Shown: positions 19,427 to 27,415 of the stretch, piece by piece | How positions within the stretch are numbered: position 1 is the first letter of the stretch | Layout: each line of letters begins with the position of its first letter | Source: Gammaproteobacteria bacterium | GTDB lineage: Bacteria > Pseudomonadota > Gammaproteobacteria > Pseudomonadales > Pseudohongiellaceae | Direction: 5' to 3' | Length of the DNA stretch: 63,978 nucleotides | NCBI GenBank assembly: GCA_030832825.1 | Contig: JAURIJ010000012.1 | Location: forward strand, 1 to 63,978 | Translations under genes and position numbers: made by a program | Notes under the pieces: model-generated | What the model saw: only the letters and a program-made list of their open reading frames with translations | The model's database searches: none | Told to the model about the DNA's origin: nothing

Positions 19427-21228
19427 ATTTGCCCGTCCGTCTGTGTTGATGAGCGGTTGTCCAGCTGGCGACGACGGTACTCGAACTGGAACTTGCGCTG
19501 CATCAGCTCGCCCGGATCGTCGTCGATGCGGCGCAGCCACTGTTCCAGTGACTCCTGGTTTTCCGTTTCGGCATTGCTCTGGTTCGGCTGTTCACCCTGC
19601 TGCTGTTCTTCCTGCTGCTCCTGCTCCGAATTCTGCTGCTGCTCGGTCTGCTCCTGCTCTTCCGATTCTTCGCCGTCCTGTTGCTCTTCCTGCTGTTGCT
19701 GCTCCTGTTCCTGCTCGGTCTGCTCGCCTTCCTGCTGCTCTTCCTGCTGTTCTTCGTTCTGATCCTGTGGCGAGGTCATGTCGTCACTGGATTCCTCGTT
19801 CTGCTCGTTCTGCTGCTGTTCCAGCAGAGCTGCCACGATCTCGCGGTTGTGGATGGCGTCGGCGTGTTCCGGGTCCAGCGCAATCGCGATGTCGTAAGCG
19901 CTGATTGCGGCCTCGAAGTTCTGCGTCATCGCATAGGCATTGCCCAGATTGTAGTGATTGTCGGGATTGGTGCCAGGGTCGAGGCTGTAGGCCTGCACGG
20001 CGCCGGCGAAATCCCCGGCCCGATAGGCAGCCGTGCCACGCCATTCGGGCGACTCGAACAGCCCGGCGGCGGCCACGACATCTTCCTGCGCAAAGGCTTC
20101 TTCACCTTGCTGGTCGCGGGTCTTCCATAGATCAGTCCATTCGGCTGCCTGTGCCTGCTGTGTGGGGGTGAAGAGGGCCCCCGTGCCGGTCAGCACCAGG
20201 GCGATGCTCAGCAGCCAGCCGCGGCGGAAGGCCATGGCGCCCAGCAGCAGGATCAGCACCAGCAGCCAGGGGCCAGCCTCAAACCAGATGTCGAAGTTCT
20301 CTTCCACGGCGCTGAGTTCGTCCTCGTCCAGGAAACCATTGTCTTCCAGCAGATAGTCCAGGTCCCGGCCGGTGAGGTCGAGATCGGCATAGCGTCCGCC
20401 GGTTCGTTCCGCCAGGTCCTGCAGGCTGGTGCGGTCCAGGCGCGCCACCACGATCTGACCGTTGGCATCGCGCAGGAAATCCCCGCCGGCGGCAGGAATG
20501 GTGGCGCCGGCATCGGTGCCCACGCCCAGGATCAGAAGGCGGTAGCCGCTCTGGGACAGCATCAGTTCCAGGTCGGCGTGATCACTGCGTTCGACGCCGT
20601 CGGTCACAAGAAGGATGGTGCCGGAGGTAGCCCCGGAGTCGGCGAACAGCTGCCGCGCCTGTTCGATGGCGGCCACGGTGTTGCTGCCGAAGGCCGGCAT
20701 CATGTTGGGGTTGATCGAGGGTACCAGGGAGCGGATCGTCACCGAATCCTCGGTCAGAGGGGTCACCACATGGCCATCCCCCGCATAGACGATCAGGGCG
20801 GTCTGGCCTTCCACGCGACGGTCGAGCACATCGATGATCTTGCGCTTGCTGATGGTCTGGCGGTTGGGTTCGTAGTCGGTGGCGTACATGGACAGGGACT
20901 GGTCGTAGACAATGACCATGGCGTCCTGCCGTGCCTGCACCGGTTGCGGGATCTTTTCCCAGACCGGCCCGGCCAGCGCCAGGATGGACAGCACCCAGAG
21001 GGCGAGCAGGATCACCAGCGGCGTGCGTTCGGCCGCGCTCCTGGTGTTGTCCAGCAGATAGGGGAGCAGCTCCTTGTCGATGGCTCTGTCCCAGGCACTG
21101 GCGGTCTCGTTCAGACGCCACAGATACACCACGAACAGCAGGGCGGGAATCAGGGCCAGCAGCCACAGCGGCCTCAGGAAGTGGAACTCGTTCAGGAACA
21201 GGGCAAGCTGACCGGAATCTGGCATCAC
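19420..21228 (-). CDS. BatB-BatC fusion: VWA domain plus TPR, Q/E-rich tail
   Basis: A 602-residue membrane protein. Two hydrophobic helices near the N-terminus (about residues 16-35 and 70-90) precede a von Willebrand A domain with the metal-site motif DQSLSMYATD. Further helices (about 315-355) are followed by tetratricopeptide repeats (HYNLGNAYAMTQNFEAAISA) and a C-terminal tail, about residues 470-575, made almost entirely of Gln, Glu, Asn and Ser. In some genomes VWA (BatB) and TPR (BatC) are separate genes; here they are fused. The start at 21228 overlaps the batA stop by 4 bp. Confidence 0.9.
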   Translation of the reverse strand: MMPDSGQLALFLNEFHFLRPLWLLALIPALLFVVYLWRLNETASAWDRAIDKELLPYLLDNTRSAAERTPLVILLALWVLSILALAGPVWEKIPQPVQARQDAMVIVYDQSLSMYATDYEPNRQTISKRKIIDVLDRRVEGQTALIVYAGDGHVVTPLTEDSVTIRSLVPSINPNMMPAFGSNTVAAIEQARQLFADSGATSGTILLVTDGVERSDHADLELMLSQSGYRLLILGVGTDAGATIPAAGGDFLRDANGQIVVARLDRTSLQDLAERTGGRYADLDLTGRDLDYLLEDNGFLDEDELSAVEENFDIWFEAGPWLLVLILLLGAMAFRRGWLLSIALVLTGTGALFTPTQQAQAAEWTDLWKTRDQQGEEAFAQEDVVAAAGLFESPEWRGTAAYRAGDFAGAVQAYSLDPGTNPDNHYNLGNAYAMTQNFEAAISAYDIAIALDPEHADAIHNREIVAALLEQQQNEQNEESSDDMTSPQDQNEEQQEEQQEGEQTEQEQEQQQQEEQQDGEESEEQEQTEQQQNSEQEQQEEQQQGEQPNQSNAETENQESLEQWLRRIDDDPGELMQRKFQFEYRRRQLDNRSSTQTDGQIW

Positions 21229-22280
21229 TGACCTCCCGTTGCGGTCTGTCCGGCATTCGTGCCGGTCGGCGCCGCAGCCGAGCGACTGAAGAGGATGGCC
21301 CAGGGGAAACTCAGGATGGCGAGCAGGAAGCTGAGCAGCACGGCCAGCCCGAGAGGCCAGTAGAACAGGACGTTGATGGGGCGGAAGGTCTGCTGATCCT
21401 GTTCGATGGCTTCCAGGGTGTCGAGCTCGAGATAGATGTCGATCAGGTCCTGCACATCGCGCGCCCGGAAGTAGCGGCCGCCGGTGGATTCGGCGATCTG
21501 CGTGAGATTCTCTTCATCCAGCTCGGCAGACGGGTTGATCGCCCGCGCGCCCTGGAAGGAACGCTGCACGAGATTGTCGGCACCCATGCCGATCGTGTAG
21601 ATCTTGATGTTCTCGGTCTGGGCCAGCTGGCCGGCCTGCAGCGGCGTCACCGCGCCGGCATTGTTCACGCCGTCGGTGAGCATGATCATCACCCGGCTGT
21701 CGGCCGGGCGCTCGCGCAGATGCTTCACGCCCAGCCCGATGGCGTCACCGATGGCCGTGGCGGATTCCTCGATCATGCCGATCTCCAGTTCTGCAATCAG
21801 CTTGGCGACTGTGCTGCGGTCGAAGGTCAGCGGTGTCTGGATGTAGGCGTGGGCGGCGAAGAGAATCAGACCGAGACGATCGCCTTCACGGCGTTCGGCG
21901 AAGTCGCTGACCACGGCCTTCATGACTTCGAAGCGGGACAGCTGGGCGTTGTTCAGCACCATGTCGCGCGCTTCCATGCTGCCGGAGATGTCCACCACCA
22001 GCATCAGGTCGCGTCCTGTGGACGGCAGCTCGATGGGTTCGCCCACCCACTGCGGCCGTGTGGCGGCGATGATGAGGGCGATCCAGATCAGAGTCAGCAG
22101 GATCAGCTTGATCAAGCGATTGGTGTCGGAGCGCACCGAGTCGCCCTGCAATTGCGACATGCGCTGGAAGAAGGGGACATACAGGGCGGCATCTTGGCGC
22201 GCCGCCCGCCCGAAGAAGCGGTACACCAGCAACGGGAGGGGCAGTGCCAGCAGGGCCCAGGGCCAGGTGAACTCAAGCAT
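21225..22280 (-). CDS. batA: BatA: VWA-domain membrane protein
   Basis: A 351-residue membrane protein with an N-terminal hydrophobic pair (EFTWPWALLALPLPLLVYRF and a second near residue 60), a von Willebrand A domain with a complete metal-ion site (DISGSMEARD, then TDGVNNAG), and a C-terminal membrane helix. The start at 22280 is preferred because the homologous sequence MLEFTWPWALL begins there; the longer open frame runs into the DUF4381 gene. It overlaps that gene's stop by 8 bp, consistent with coupled translation. Confidence 0.92.
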   Translation of the reverse strand: MLEFTWPWALLALPLPLLVYRFFGRAARQDAALYVPFFQRMSQLQGDSVRSDTNRLIKLILLTLIWIALIIAATRPQWVGEPIELPSTGRDLMLVVDISGSMEARDMVLNNAQLSRFEVMKAVVSDFAERREGDRLGLILFAAHAYIQTPLTFDRSTVAKLIAELEIGMIEESATAIGDAIGLGVKHLRERPADSRVMIMLTDGVNNAGAVTPLQAGQLAQTENIKIYTIGMGADNLVQRSFQGARAINPSAELDEENLTQIAESTGGRYFRARDVQDLIDIYLELDTLEAIEQDQQTFRPINVLFYWPLGLAVLLSFLLAILSFPWAILFSRSAAAPTGTNAGQTATGGQ

Positions 22281-22845
22281 GGTCAGACACCAGCGTCGTC
22301 GACGACGCATTCTTGGGGGACTTGTCCGGGGCGATTCTAGCCAAATAGAGGCTGCTGATCCATTGATGGGCCATCTTGTAGACGCGGTCCGTGTCAACCT
22401 CCCATTCCCTTGCGAAACGGCCCTCGCTCAAGGTTCGCGCGAGGCCGTCATCGAGCAGCGAGGCATCGCCGTGATTGCGCAGAAAGCTGATCCACGCGGC
22501 GCCGCCGAGGCTGGCAAAGTTCTCGTGCGGGAAGTTCTTCATGGCGACTCGGCGCAGCACCGCATTGACGTCGCTCACAAAGACCAGGTTCAGGGCAGCG
22601 ATGTCCTCGGGCGACCGCCCCTCGGATTGCTGCCGCAGTGTCGCCAGTTGCTTGTCCAGCTCGGCAATGGCGAATTGGCGCGCCCGCGTCTGCTTCCAGC
22701 CGGCGTAATAGCGGCGAGCGAACCAGACGGCAGCGGCACAAAGAAGGAAGAACAGAATCCACCAGCCCAGTGCCGGCGGCCAGAAGCCTACCGGTTCCGG
22801 CAGGTGAATGTCTGCAAGCTGGCTTAGAGGGTCTGCACTGTCCAT
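22273..22845 (-). CDS. DUF4381 domain protein
   Basis: A 190-residue protein of the DUF4381 family, always found in MoxR-DUF58-VWA operons. One transmembrane helix (about residues 26-45, ALGWWILFFLLCAAAVWFAR) follows the conserved PLSQLADIHLPEPVGFWPPA. The cytoplasmic part is charged and ends in a short helix. Its biochemical role is unknown. It overlaps the DUF58 gene by 22 bp and batA by 8 bp. Confidence 0.88.
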   Translation of the reverse strand: MDSADPLSQLADIHLPEPVGFWPPALGWWILFFLLCAAAVWFARRYYAGWKQTRARQFAIAELDKQLATLRQQSEGRSPEDIAALNLVFVSDVNAVLRRVAMKNFPHENFASLGGAAWISFLRNHGDASLLDDGLARTLSEGRFAREWEVDTDRVYKMAHQWISSLYLARIAPDKSPKNASSTTLVSDHA

Positions 22846-23828
22846 TGTCGGATCTGCTCAACTACGTACTGATTGGTTCGGATTTTCAGATGGGGAATCT
22901 GAAGACGCGTGAATTCGGCCTGCAGTGCTTCCATCCGGTTCTTGAACAGCGTGTGGTAATCACGTCGTGCCGTCGGGCTGTAGGAATTCAGCGTGCCTTT
23001 GCTCATGCCATCGGTGATCGTGTAGTAGCCCGGCACCGGCAGGTTTTCCTCCAGCGCATCGTAAATGACGCAGCACACCACATTGTTGTGTCGCGAGAGC
23101 TGGTTCAGGTACTGGATGCCAGTATCGTCCAGGGTGCTGAAGTCACTCAGGACATAGAGGGTGCTGCCAGGCTTGGCAATGCGACGGATGTCCGCCAGGG
23201 CCTTGGTCAGGCCGCCTGGCGTGGTGCCGGACTGAGCCGCCGCCAGCCGCGCTTCCTTGTCGGCAAGCCGGGCATTGAAGGATTGCAGTTGATTCAGCAG
23301 ATGCAGCGCTGAACGACGGCTGCGCTTGGGACGCACCAGCGATTCCTCGGTGTCCGAGAACACCAGTCCGCCCACACGATCGCCATTGTCGATGGCCATC
23401 CAGCAGAAAATCGCTGCTGCCTGGGCTGCAATCACCGATTTGAACGCCACCTGAGAGCCGAAGAACATGCTGCTCGATTGATCGATGGCGATGATGACCG
23501 GACGCTCGCGCTCCTCCCGGAACACTTTGGTGAAGGGCGTGCCCGTGCGTGCGGTGACTCGCCAGTCGATGGTGCGGATGTCGTCGCCCTGCTGGTAGGG
23601 GCGGAACTCCTCGAAGTCGATGCCGCGGCCGCGCATCTTCGACATGTGCAGGCCGGAAATGCCGGCGATCGAACGCGCATAGGAAACATACTCCACGATC
23701 TTGGCCGCGTGGCGCTGCACGAGCAGCTGCTGCAGGCTGATGACTGCGCCTCTGCTCTGGTACAACGCCTGCTGTTGATCACTCTGCATGGCAATGGACA
23801 TGGTGATGACGGACTCGGTGCACGGCAC
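22824..23828 (-). CDS. DUF58 domain protein
   Basis: DUF58 proteins contain a degenerate VWA-like fold and partner with MoxR ATPases. The signature GRGIDFEEFRPYQQGDDIRTIDWR splits into the recognisable parts FEEFRPYQQGDD and IDWRVTARTG. The VWA-like DQSSSMFFG follows. A GTG start at 23828 is chosen because AAGAAGG lies 8 nt upstream, while the internal ATG at 23801 has no ribosome-binding site. Length from GTG is 334 residues. The moxR gene ends 42 bp upstream. Confidence 0.9.
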   Translation of the reverse strand: MPCTESVITMSIAMQSDQQQALYQSRGAVISLQQLLVQRHAAKIVEYVSYARSIAGISGLHMSKMRGRGIDFEEFRPYQQGDDIRTIDWRVTARTGTPFTKVFREERERPVIIAIDQSSSMFFGSQVAFKSVIAAQAAAIFCWMAIDNGDRVGGLVFSDTEESLVRPKRSRRSALHLLNQLQSFNARLADKEARLAAAQSGTTPGGLTKALADIRRIAKPGSTLYVLSDFSTLDDTGIQYLNQLSRHNNVVCCVIYDALEENLPVPGYYTITDGMSKGTLNSYSPTARRDYHTLFKNRMEALQAEFTRLQIPHLKIRTNQYVVEQIRQWTVQTL

Positions 23829-23870
23829 TGAGGGTGCCTTCTTGTTGATGTTCTCTGCGTGAAGCGCCTT

Positions 23871-24830
23871 TCAGGCCGCAGGAACCCGCTCGAGGATCGT
23901 GGTCAGTACCTTGTCCGGGGTGATGCCGCTTGCCTCGGCTTCGAAGCTCAGGAGCACGCGGTGGCGCAGGACGTCGAAGAAGACTGCCTGAATGTCATCG
24001 GGACTCACGAAGTCCTTGCCCAGAATCCACGCATGCGCGCGGGCACATCGATCCAGGGAGATCGTGCCTCGGGGGCTGGCGCCGAATTCGAGCCAGGTCG
24101 CCAGATCATCCCCGTAAAGCTCCGGGTGACGGGTGGCCATGATCAGTTGAATGATGTACTCCTCGACAGCCGGCGCCATGTGCATGGCCAGGATCTCCTG
24201 GCGGGCGGCGAACAGATCGGCCTGGCTGATGATGCTGGGCGCGGCGGGTGCCTTGTTCTGGGCCTCGTTGCGCACGAGCTGGAGGATGCGGCGTTCAGCC
24301 TCGGTGGAGGGATAGCCGATGGACACATGCATCAGGAAACGGTCGAGCTGAGCTTCCGGCAGCGGGTAAGTGCCTTCCTGCTCGATGGGGTTCTGCGTGG
24401 CCATGACGAGGAACAGCGGCGGCAGCTGGAAGGACTCGCGTCCCACGCTCACCTGATGCTCGGCCATCGCTTCCAGGAGGGCGGACTGCACCTTGGCTGG
24501 CGCACGGTTGATTTCGTCGGCAAGCACCAGGTTGTGGAAAATCGGGCCGGGCTGGAAACGGAAGGAGCCATCTTCCGGACGGAAGATCTCGGTGCCGGTG
24601 ATATCGCTGGGAAGCAGGTCAGGGGTGAACTGGATGCGGTGGAAGTCCCCTTCGATTGCTCTGGACAAGTCCTTGATTGCCTTGGTTTTCGCAAGACCTG
24701 GTGCGCCCTCGACAAGCAGGTGTCCATCGGCCAGCAGTGCGATCAGCAGTCGGTCAACCAGTCGCTCCTGCCCGATGATCTGCTGCGAAAGCCAGTCCCT
24801 GAGTTCTGTAACAATAGCGTGATGACTCAT
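23871..24830 (-). CDS. moxR: MoxR family AAA+ ATPase
   Basis: MoxR ATPases act as chaperones that help assemble or activate VWA-protein complexes. The 319-residue protein has Walker A GAPGLAKTK, the MoxR motif RIQFTPDLLPSDITG, Walker [12 protein letters not shown], and sensor VMATQNPIEQEGTYPLPE. It is the first gene of the six-gene bat operon plus yciH. The purine stretch AGAGAAAAAA lies before the ATG. Its remnant paralogue at 14942 shows the same motifs in broken frames. Confidence 0.95.
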   Translation of the reverse strand: MSHHAIVTELRDWLSQQIIGQERLVDRLLIALLADGHLLVEGAPGLAKTKAIKDLSRAIEGDFHRIQFTPDLLPSDITGTEIFRPEDGSFRFQPGPIFHNLVLADEINRAPAKVQSALLEAMAEHQVSVGRESFQLPPLFLVMATQNPIEQEGTYPLPEAQLDRFLMHVSIGYPSTEAERRILQLVRNEAQNKAPAAPSIISQADLFAARQEILAMHMAPAVEEYIIQLIMATRHPELYGDDLATWLEFGASPRGTISLDRCARAHAWILGKDFVSPDDIQAVFFDVLRHRVLLSFEAEASGITPDKVLTTILERVPAA

Positions 24831-24887
24831 ATTTTTTCTCTGTTTCTTTTTAGTTAAATGCTTGATCTGGTTGGGCGAAAGTCAGGG

Positions 24888-24915
24888 ATTGTAACCGTTT
24901 TGCCTGTGAAGTCTA
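24888..24915 (-). promoter_or_regulatory. Putative sigma-70 promoter for moxR-bat operon
   Basis: On the minus strand TAGACT (24910-24915) and TACAAT (24888-24893) are 16 bp apart, about 60 bp before the moxR start. The -10 is near consensus and the -35 matches 4 of 6. Confidence 0.45.
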
Positions 24916-24976
24916 GGGACGATTGGGCGCAAGTTTGTGGCGGTTTGTGCGCCGCGTCAACGAGCGTATGCGCGCG

Positions 24977-25005
24977 CAGACGAGCAGTGCCTGATCGCCT
25001 ATAAT
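24977..25005 (+). promoter_or_regulatory. Putative promoter for DUF2835-pyrD
   Basis: A perfect TATAAT at 25000-25005 lies 58 bp before the DUF2835 gene. The -35 position (CAGACG at 24977-24982, 17-bp spacer) is weak. Confidence 0.5.
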
Positions 25006-25062
25006 GCCGTTGTCTTTTCATGTGCAAGGTTGGCCTGAGTGCCGGCCTGCCGACAGGAAATC

Positions 25063-25284
25063 ATGCGCAAGCTGACCATCGACTTATCCCTTCCAGCCGA
25101 ACGTTACGAGGCCTTGTACACCGGCGTCGTGAAGGACGTGCAGGCTGTCTCCCGCGAGGGAGTCCGAGTCCGCTTTCCCGGCATGATCTTGCAGAAATTC
25201 CTGCAACACGATGGTGTGCACGGAACCTTTGTCATCGAATTCGATGACGCCAACAAATTCAGAGCGATCACCAAAATTGTATAG
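25063..25284 (+). CDS. DUF2835 family protein
   Basis: A 73-residue protein matching the DUF2835 family of small gammaproteobacterial proteins of unknown function: LPAERYEALYTGVVKDVQA, RVRFPGMILQKFL and FVIEFDDANKFRAITKI. The ATG at 25063 is chosen for its ACAGGAAA ribosome-binding site; an in-frame GTG upstream at 25039 lacks one. The end overlaps the pyrD start by 8 bp. Confidence 0.85.
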   Translation: MRKLTIDLSLPAERYEALYTGVVKDVQAVSREGVRVRFPGMILQKFLQHDGVHGTFVIEFDDANKFRAITKIV

Positions 25285-26299
25285 TCTTCTGCGACCCTTG
25301 CTGTTCACGCTGCCTGCCGAAACCTCTCATACCCTCACACTTCCACTGCTGGACATCGCGGCAGGCACCGGGCTGATTCGACTGCTGGCCTCACAGCCTT
25401 CACACGTCACGGCGCGTGAGGTGATGGGCCTGTCGTTTCCCAATGCGGTGGGTCTGGCGGCGGGCCTGGACAAGAATGCCGATCACATCGATGCCCTGGC
25501 GGCACTTGGCTTCGGGTTCATCGAAGTGGGTACCCTGACGCCCAGGCCGCAACCCGGCAATCCGCGTCCGCGGTTGTTCCGTCTCGCGCCCGAACGCGCC
25601 ATCATCAATCGCATGGGCTTCAACAACAAGGGGATCGATCACGCCCTGGCGGCCATCGCACGCAGTCGTTTCCGCGGCATTCTCGGCATCAACATCGGCA
25701 AGAATTTCGATACCCCCGTGGAGAAGGCCGCCGACGATTACCTGATCTGCATGCGCAAGTGCTACTCGGCTGCGAGCTACATCGTGGTCAACCTGTCCTC
25801 ACCCAACACCCCCGGACTGCGCAGTCTGCAGTTCGGCGATGATCTGCAGCGCCTGCTGGGTGTGCTCAAGGCAGAGCAGGCGGCGCTCGCCGTGCAGCAT
25901 GTTCGCAAGGTGCCGCTTGTCGTCAAGATCGCACCGGATCTTTCCGATAACGAGATCCGGCTGATTGCGAGTGCCCTGCGTGACAACGAGATTGAAGGCG
26001 TGATCGCCACCAACACCACACTGGATCGCAGTCAGGTGCAGAGCAGCGTCCACAAGGATCAGGCTGGCGGGCTCAGTGGTGCGCCGCTGGTCGACAAGTC
26101 CACCCATGTGATTCGTGTGTTGCACGAGGCGCTGGGGGCAGGCATTCCCATCATCGGTGTCGGCGGCATTCTCAGTGGCGATGACGCCGCGGCCAAGATT
26201 GCTGCAGGGGCGAGTCTGGTGCAGCTCTACACGGGAATCATCTACCGTGGGCCGGCGTTGATCGCGGAGGCTCTCGAAGCCATCGACGGTATGGCATGA
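25277..26299 (+). CDS. pyrD: Dihydroorotate dehydrogenase (quinone), class 2
   Basis: Membrane-associated FMN enzyme that oxidises dihydroorotate to orotate in pyrimidine synthesis, passing electrons to quinone. Homology begins YSLLRPLLFTLPAETSH, so the start is TTG at 25277, inside the end of the DUF2835 gene; a longer frame upstream is out of register with the family. From there it is 340 residues, close to the E. coli length. The substrate-site segment VVNLSSPNTPGLRSLQ and the FMN-phosphate loop IIGVGGILSGDDAA are clear. Confidence 0.95.
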   Translation: MYSLLRPLLFTLPAETSHTLTLPLLDIAAGTGLIRLLASQPSHVTAREVMGLSFPNAVGLAAGLDKNADHIDALAALGFGFIEVGTLTPRPQPGNPRPRLFRLAPERAIINRMGFNNKGIDHALAAIARSRFRGILGINIGKNFDTPVEKAADDYLICMRKCYSAASYIVVNLSSPNTPGLRSLQFGDDLQRLLGVLKAEQAALAVQHVRKVPLVVKIAPDLSDNEIRLIASALRDNEIEGVIATNTTLDRSQVQSSVHKDQAGGLSGAPLVDKSTHVIRVLHEALGAGIPIIGVGGILSGDDAAAKIAAGASLVQLYTGIIYRGPALIAEALEAIDGMA

Positions 26300-26577
26300 C
26301 GGCCAGGGTGTTGCTGTTCACGACCTCGGGATGTCATCTTTGCGAACAGGCTGAAGGCATGCTGTCAGGCATGCTGGTCCATGCCAATCGACTGCGTGCC
26401 GAGTCCGGGTTTGTCCCACTTGAGATTCACGCGGTGGAAATATCCGAGGAGCCTGCGCTTGTCGAGCATTATGGATCAAGGATTCCAGTGCTGATGCTGG
26501 AAGAGAGTGCACGAGAACTGGCCTGGCCTTTCGATCAGGGGCGCCTGTTCAGTTTTCTGAGCGGCATGTTGACCTGA
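26296..26577 (+). CDS. Glutaredoxin-like DUF836 protein
   Basis: A 93-residue thioredoxin-fold protein. The N-terminal strand leads into the redox-type motif CHLC (residues 13-16 in TTSGCHLCEQAEG), and the cis-proline region reads GSRIPVLML. DUF836 proteins resemble glutaredoxins; their substrates are unknown. The start overlaps the pyrD stop as ATGA. Confidence 0.85.
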   Translation: MTARVLLFTTSGCHLCEQAEGMLSGMLVHANRLRAESGFVPLEIHAVEISEEPALVEHYGSRIPVLMLEESARELAWPFDQGRLFSFLSGMLT

Positions 26578-26593
26578 TCGCACACGCCTGCAT

Positions 26594-27415
26594 TCAGGGC
26601 AGTGCGAACAGTCGCCGTGCGTTCAGCGTTGTCTGACGCGCCACCAGGTCCGGCGCCTTCTTCATCGCCTCTGCCGCCACGCGCAGCACTTCCGGCAGCA
26701 TGGCGGGCTCATTGCGCCGGCTTTTCGGCCGTGGACGCAGCGTACGCGGAAGCAGATAGGGCGCATCGGTTTCCAGCAGCAGCCGATCCAGCGGGATGTC
26801 GTGCAGGAATTCCAGCATGTGCGCCCCGCGTCGCTCGTCGCAGATCCAGCCGGTGATGCCGATGTGCATGTCCAGATCAAGATAATCGTACAGCTCGTGC
26901 CGCTCACCCGTGAAACAGTGCACCACGCCGCCTGCGCGAAGGGCGTCACGCTGATTCTTCAGGATCGGCAGGAAACGCGCGTGAGCATCCCGCTGATGCA
27001 GGAACACCGGCTTGCCGAGGCGGGCCGCCAGCTCGAGATGCTGCTCGAACACGCTTTCCTGAATCGCGCGTGGCGAGAAATCGCGATTGAAGTCCAGACC
27101 TGTTTCGCCCACAGCCTTGACAGAGGCATGCGTGGCGAGCCTCGCAATCTCTGCGAACGCCTCAGAATCGCAATGCTGCGCTTCGTGCGGATGCACGCCG
27201 GAGGTGGCAGAAAGCAGGGCAGGGAATTGCGTGGCCAGATCGAGCGCTTTTGCTGTGGAAGCAGGACTGGTGCCAGTGACCAGCAAGTGCACGATGCCGG
27301 CAGCTCGAGCGCGTTCAAGCACCGCAGCCAAATCGGTGTCGAAGGACTCGTGTCCGAGATTCGCGCCGATATCGATCAACGGCTCCGTGACGTGATCAAG
27401 CATTGCCGACGACAT
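26594..27415 (-). CDS. tatD: TatD family metal-dependent hydrolase
   Basis: TatD-type amidohydrolase TIM barrel with 3'-5' DNase activity in E. coli. Metal ligands are visible: the N-terminal aspartate of LIDIGANLGH, a glutamate in VGETGLDFNRD, histidines in FLHQRDAH and VVHCFTG, and aspartate in LLLETDAPYLLP. From the ATG at 27415 it is 273 residues; an ATG at 27403 is an alternative. It overlaps the 3' end of the HDOD gene by 20 bp, so they are probably cotranscribed. Confidence 0.92.
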   Translation of the reverse strand: MSSAMLDHVTEPLIDIGANLGHESFDTDLAAVLERARAAGIVHLLVTGTSPASTAKALDLATQFPALLSATSGVHPHEAQHCDSEAFAEIARLATHASVKAVGETGLDFNRDFSPRAIQESVFEQHLELAARLGKPVFLHQRDAHARFLPILKNQRDALRAGGVVHCFTGERHELYDYLDLDMHIGITGWICDERRGAHMLEFLHDIPLDRLLLETDAPYLLPRTLRPRPKSRRNEPAMLPEVLRVAAEAMKKAPDLVARQTTLNARRLFALP

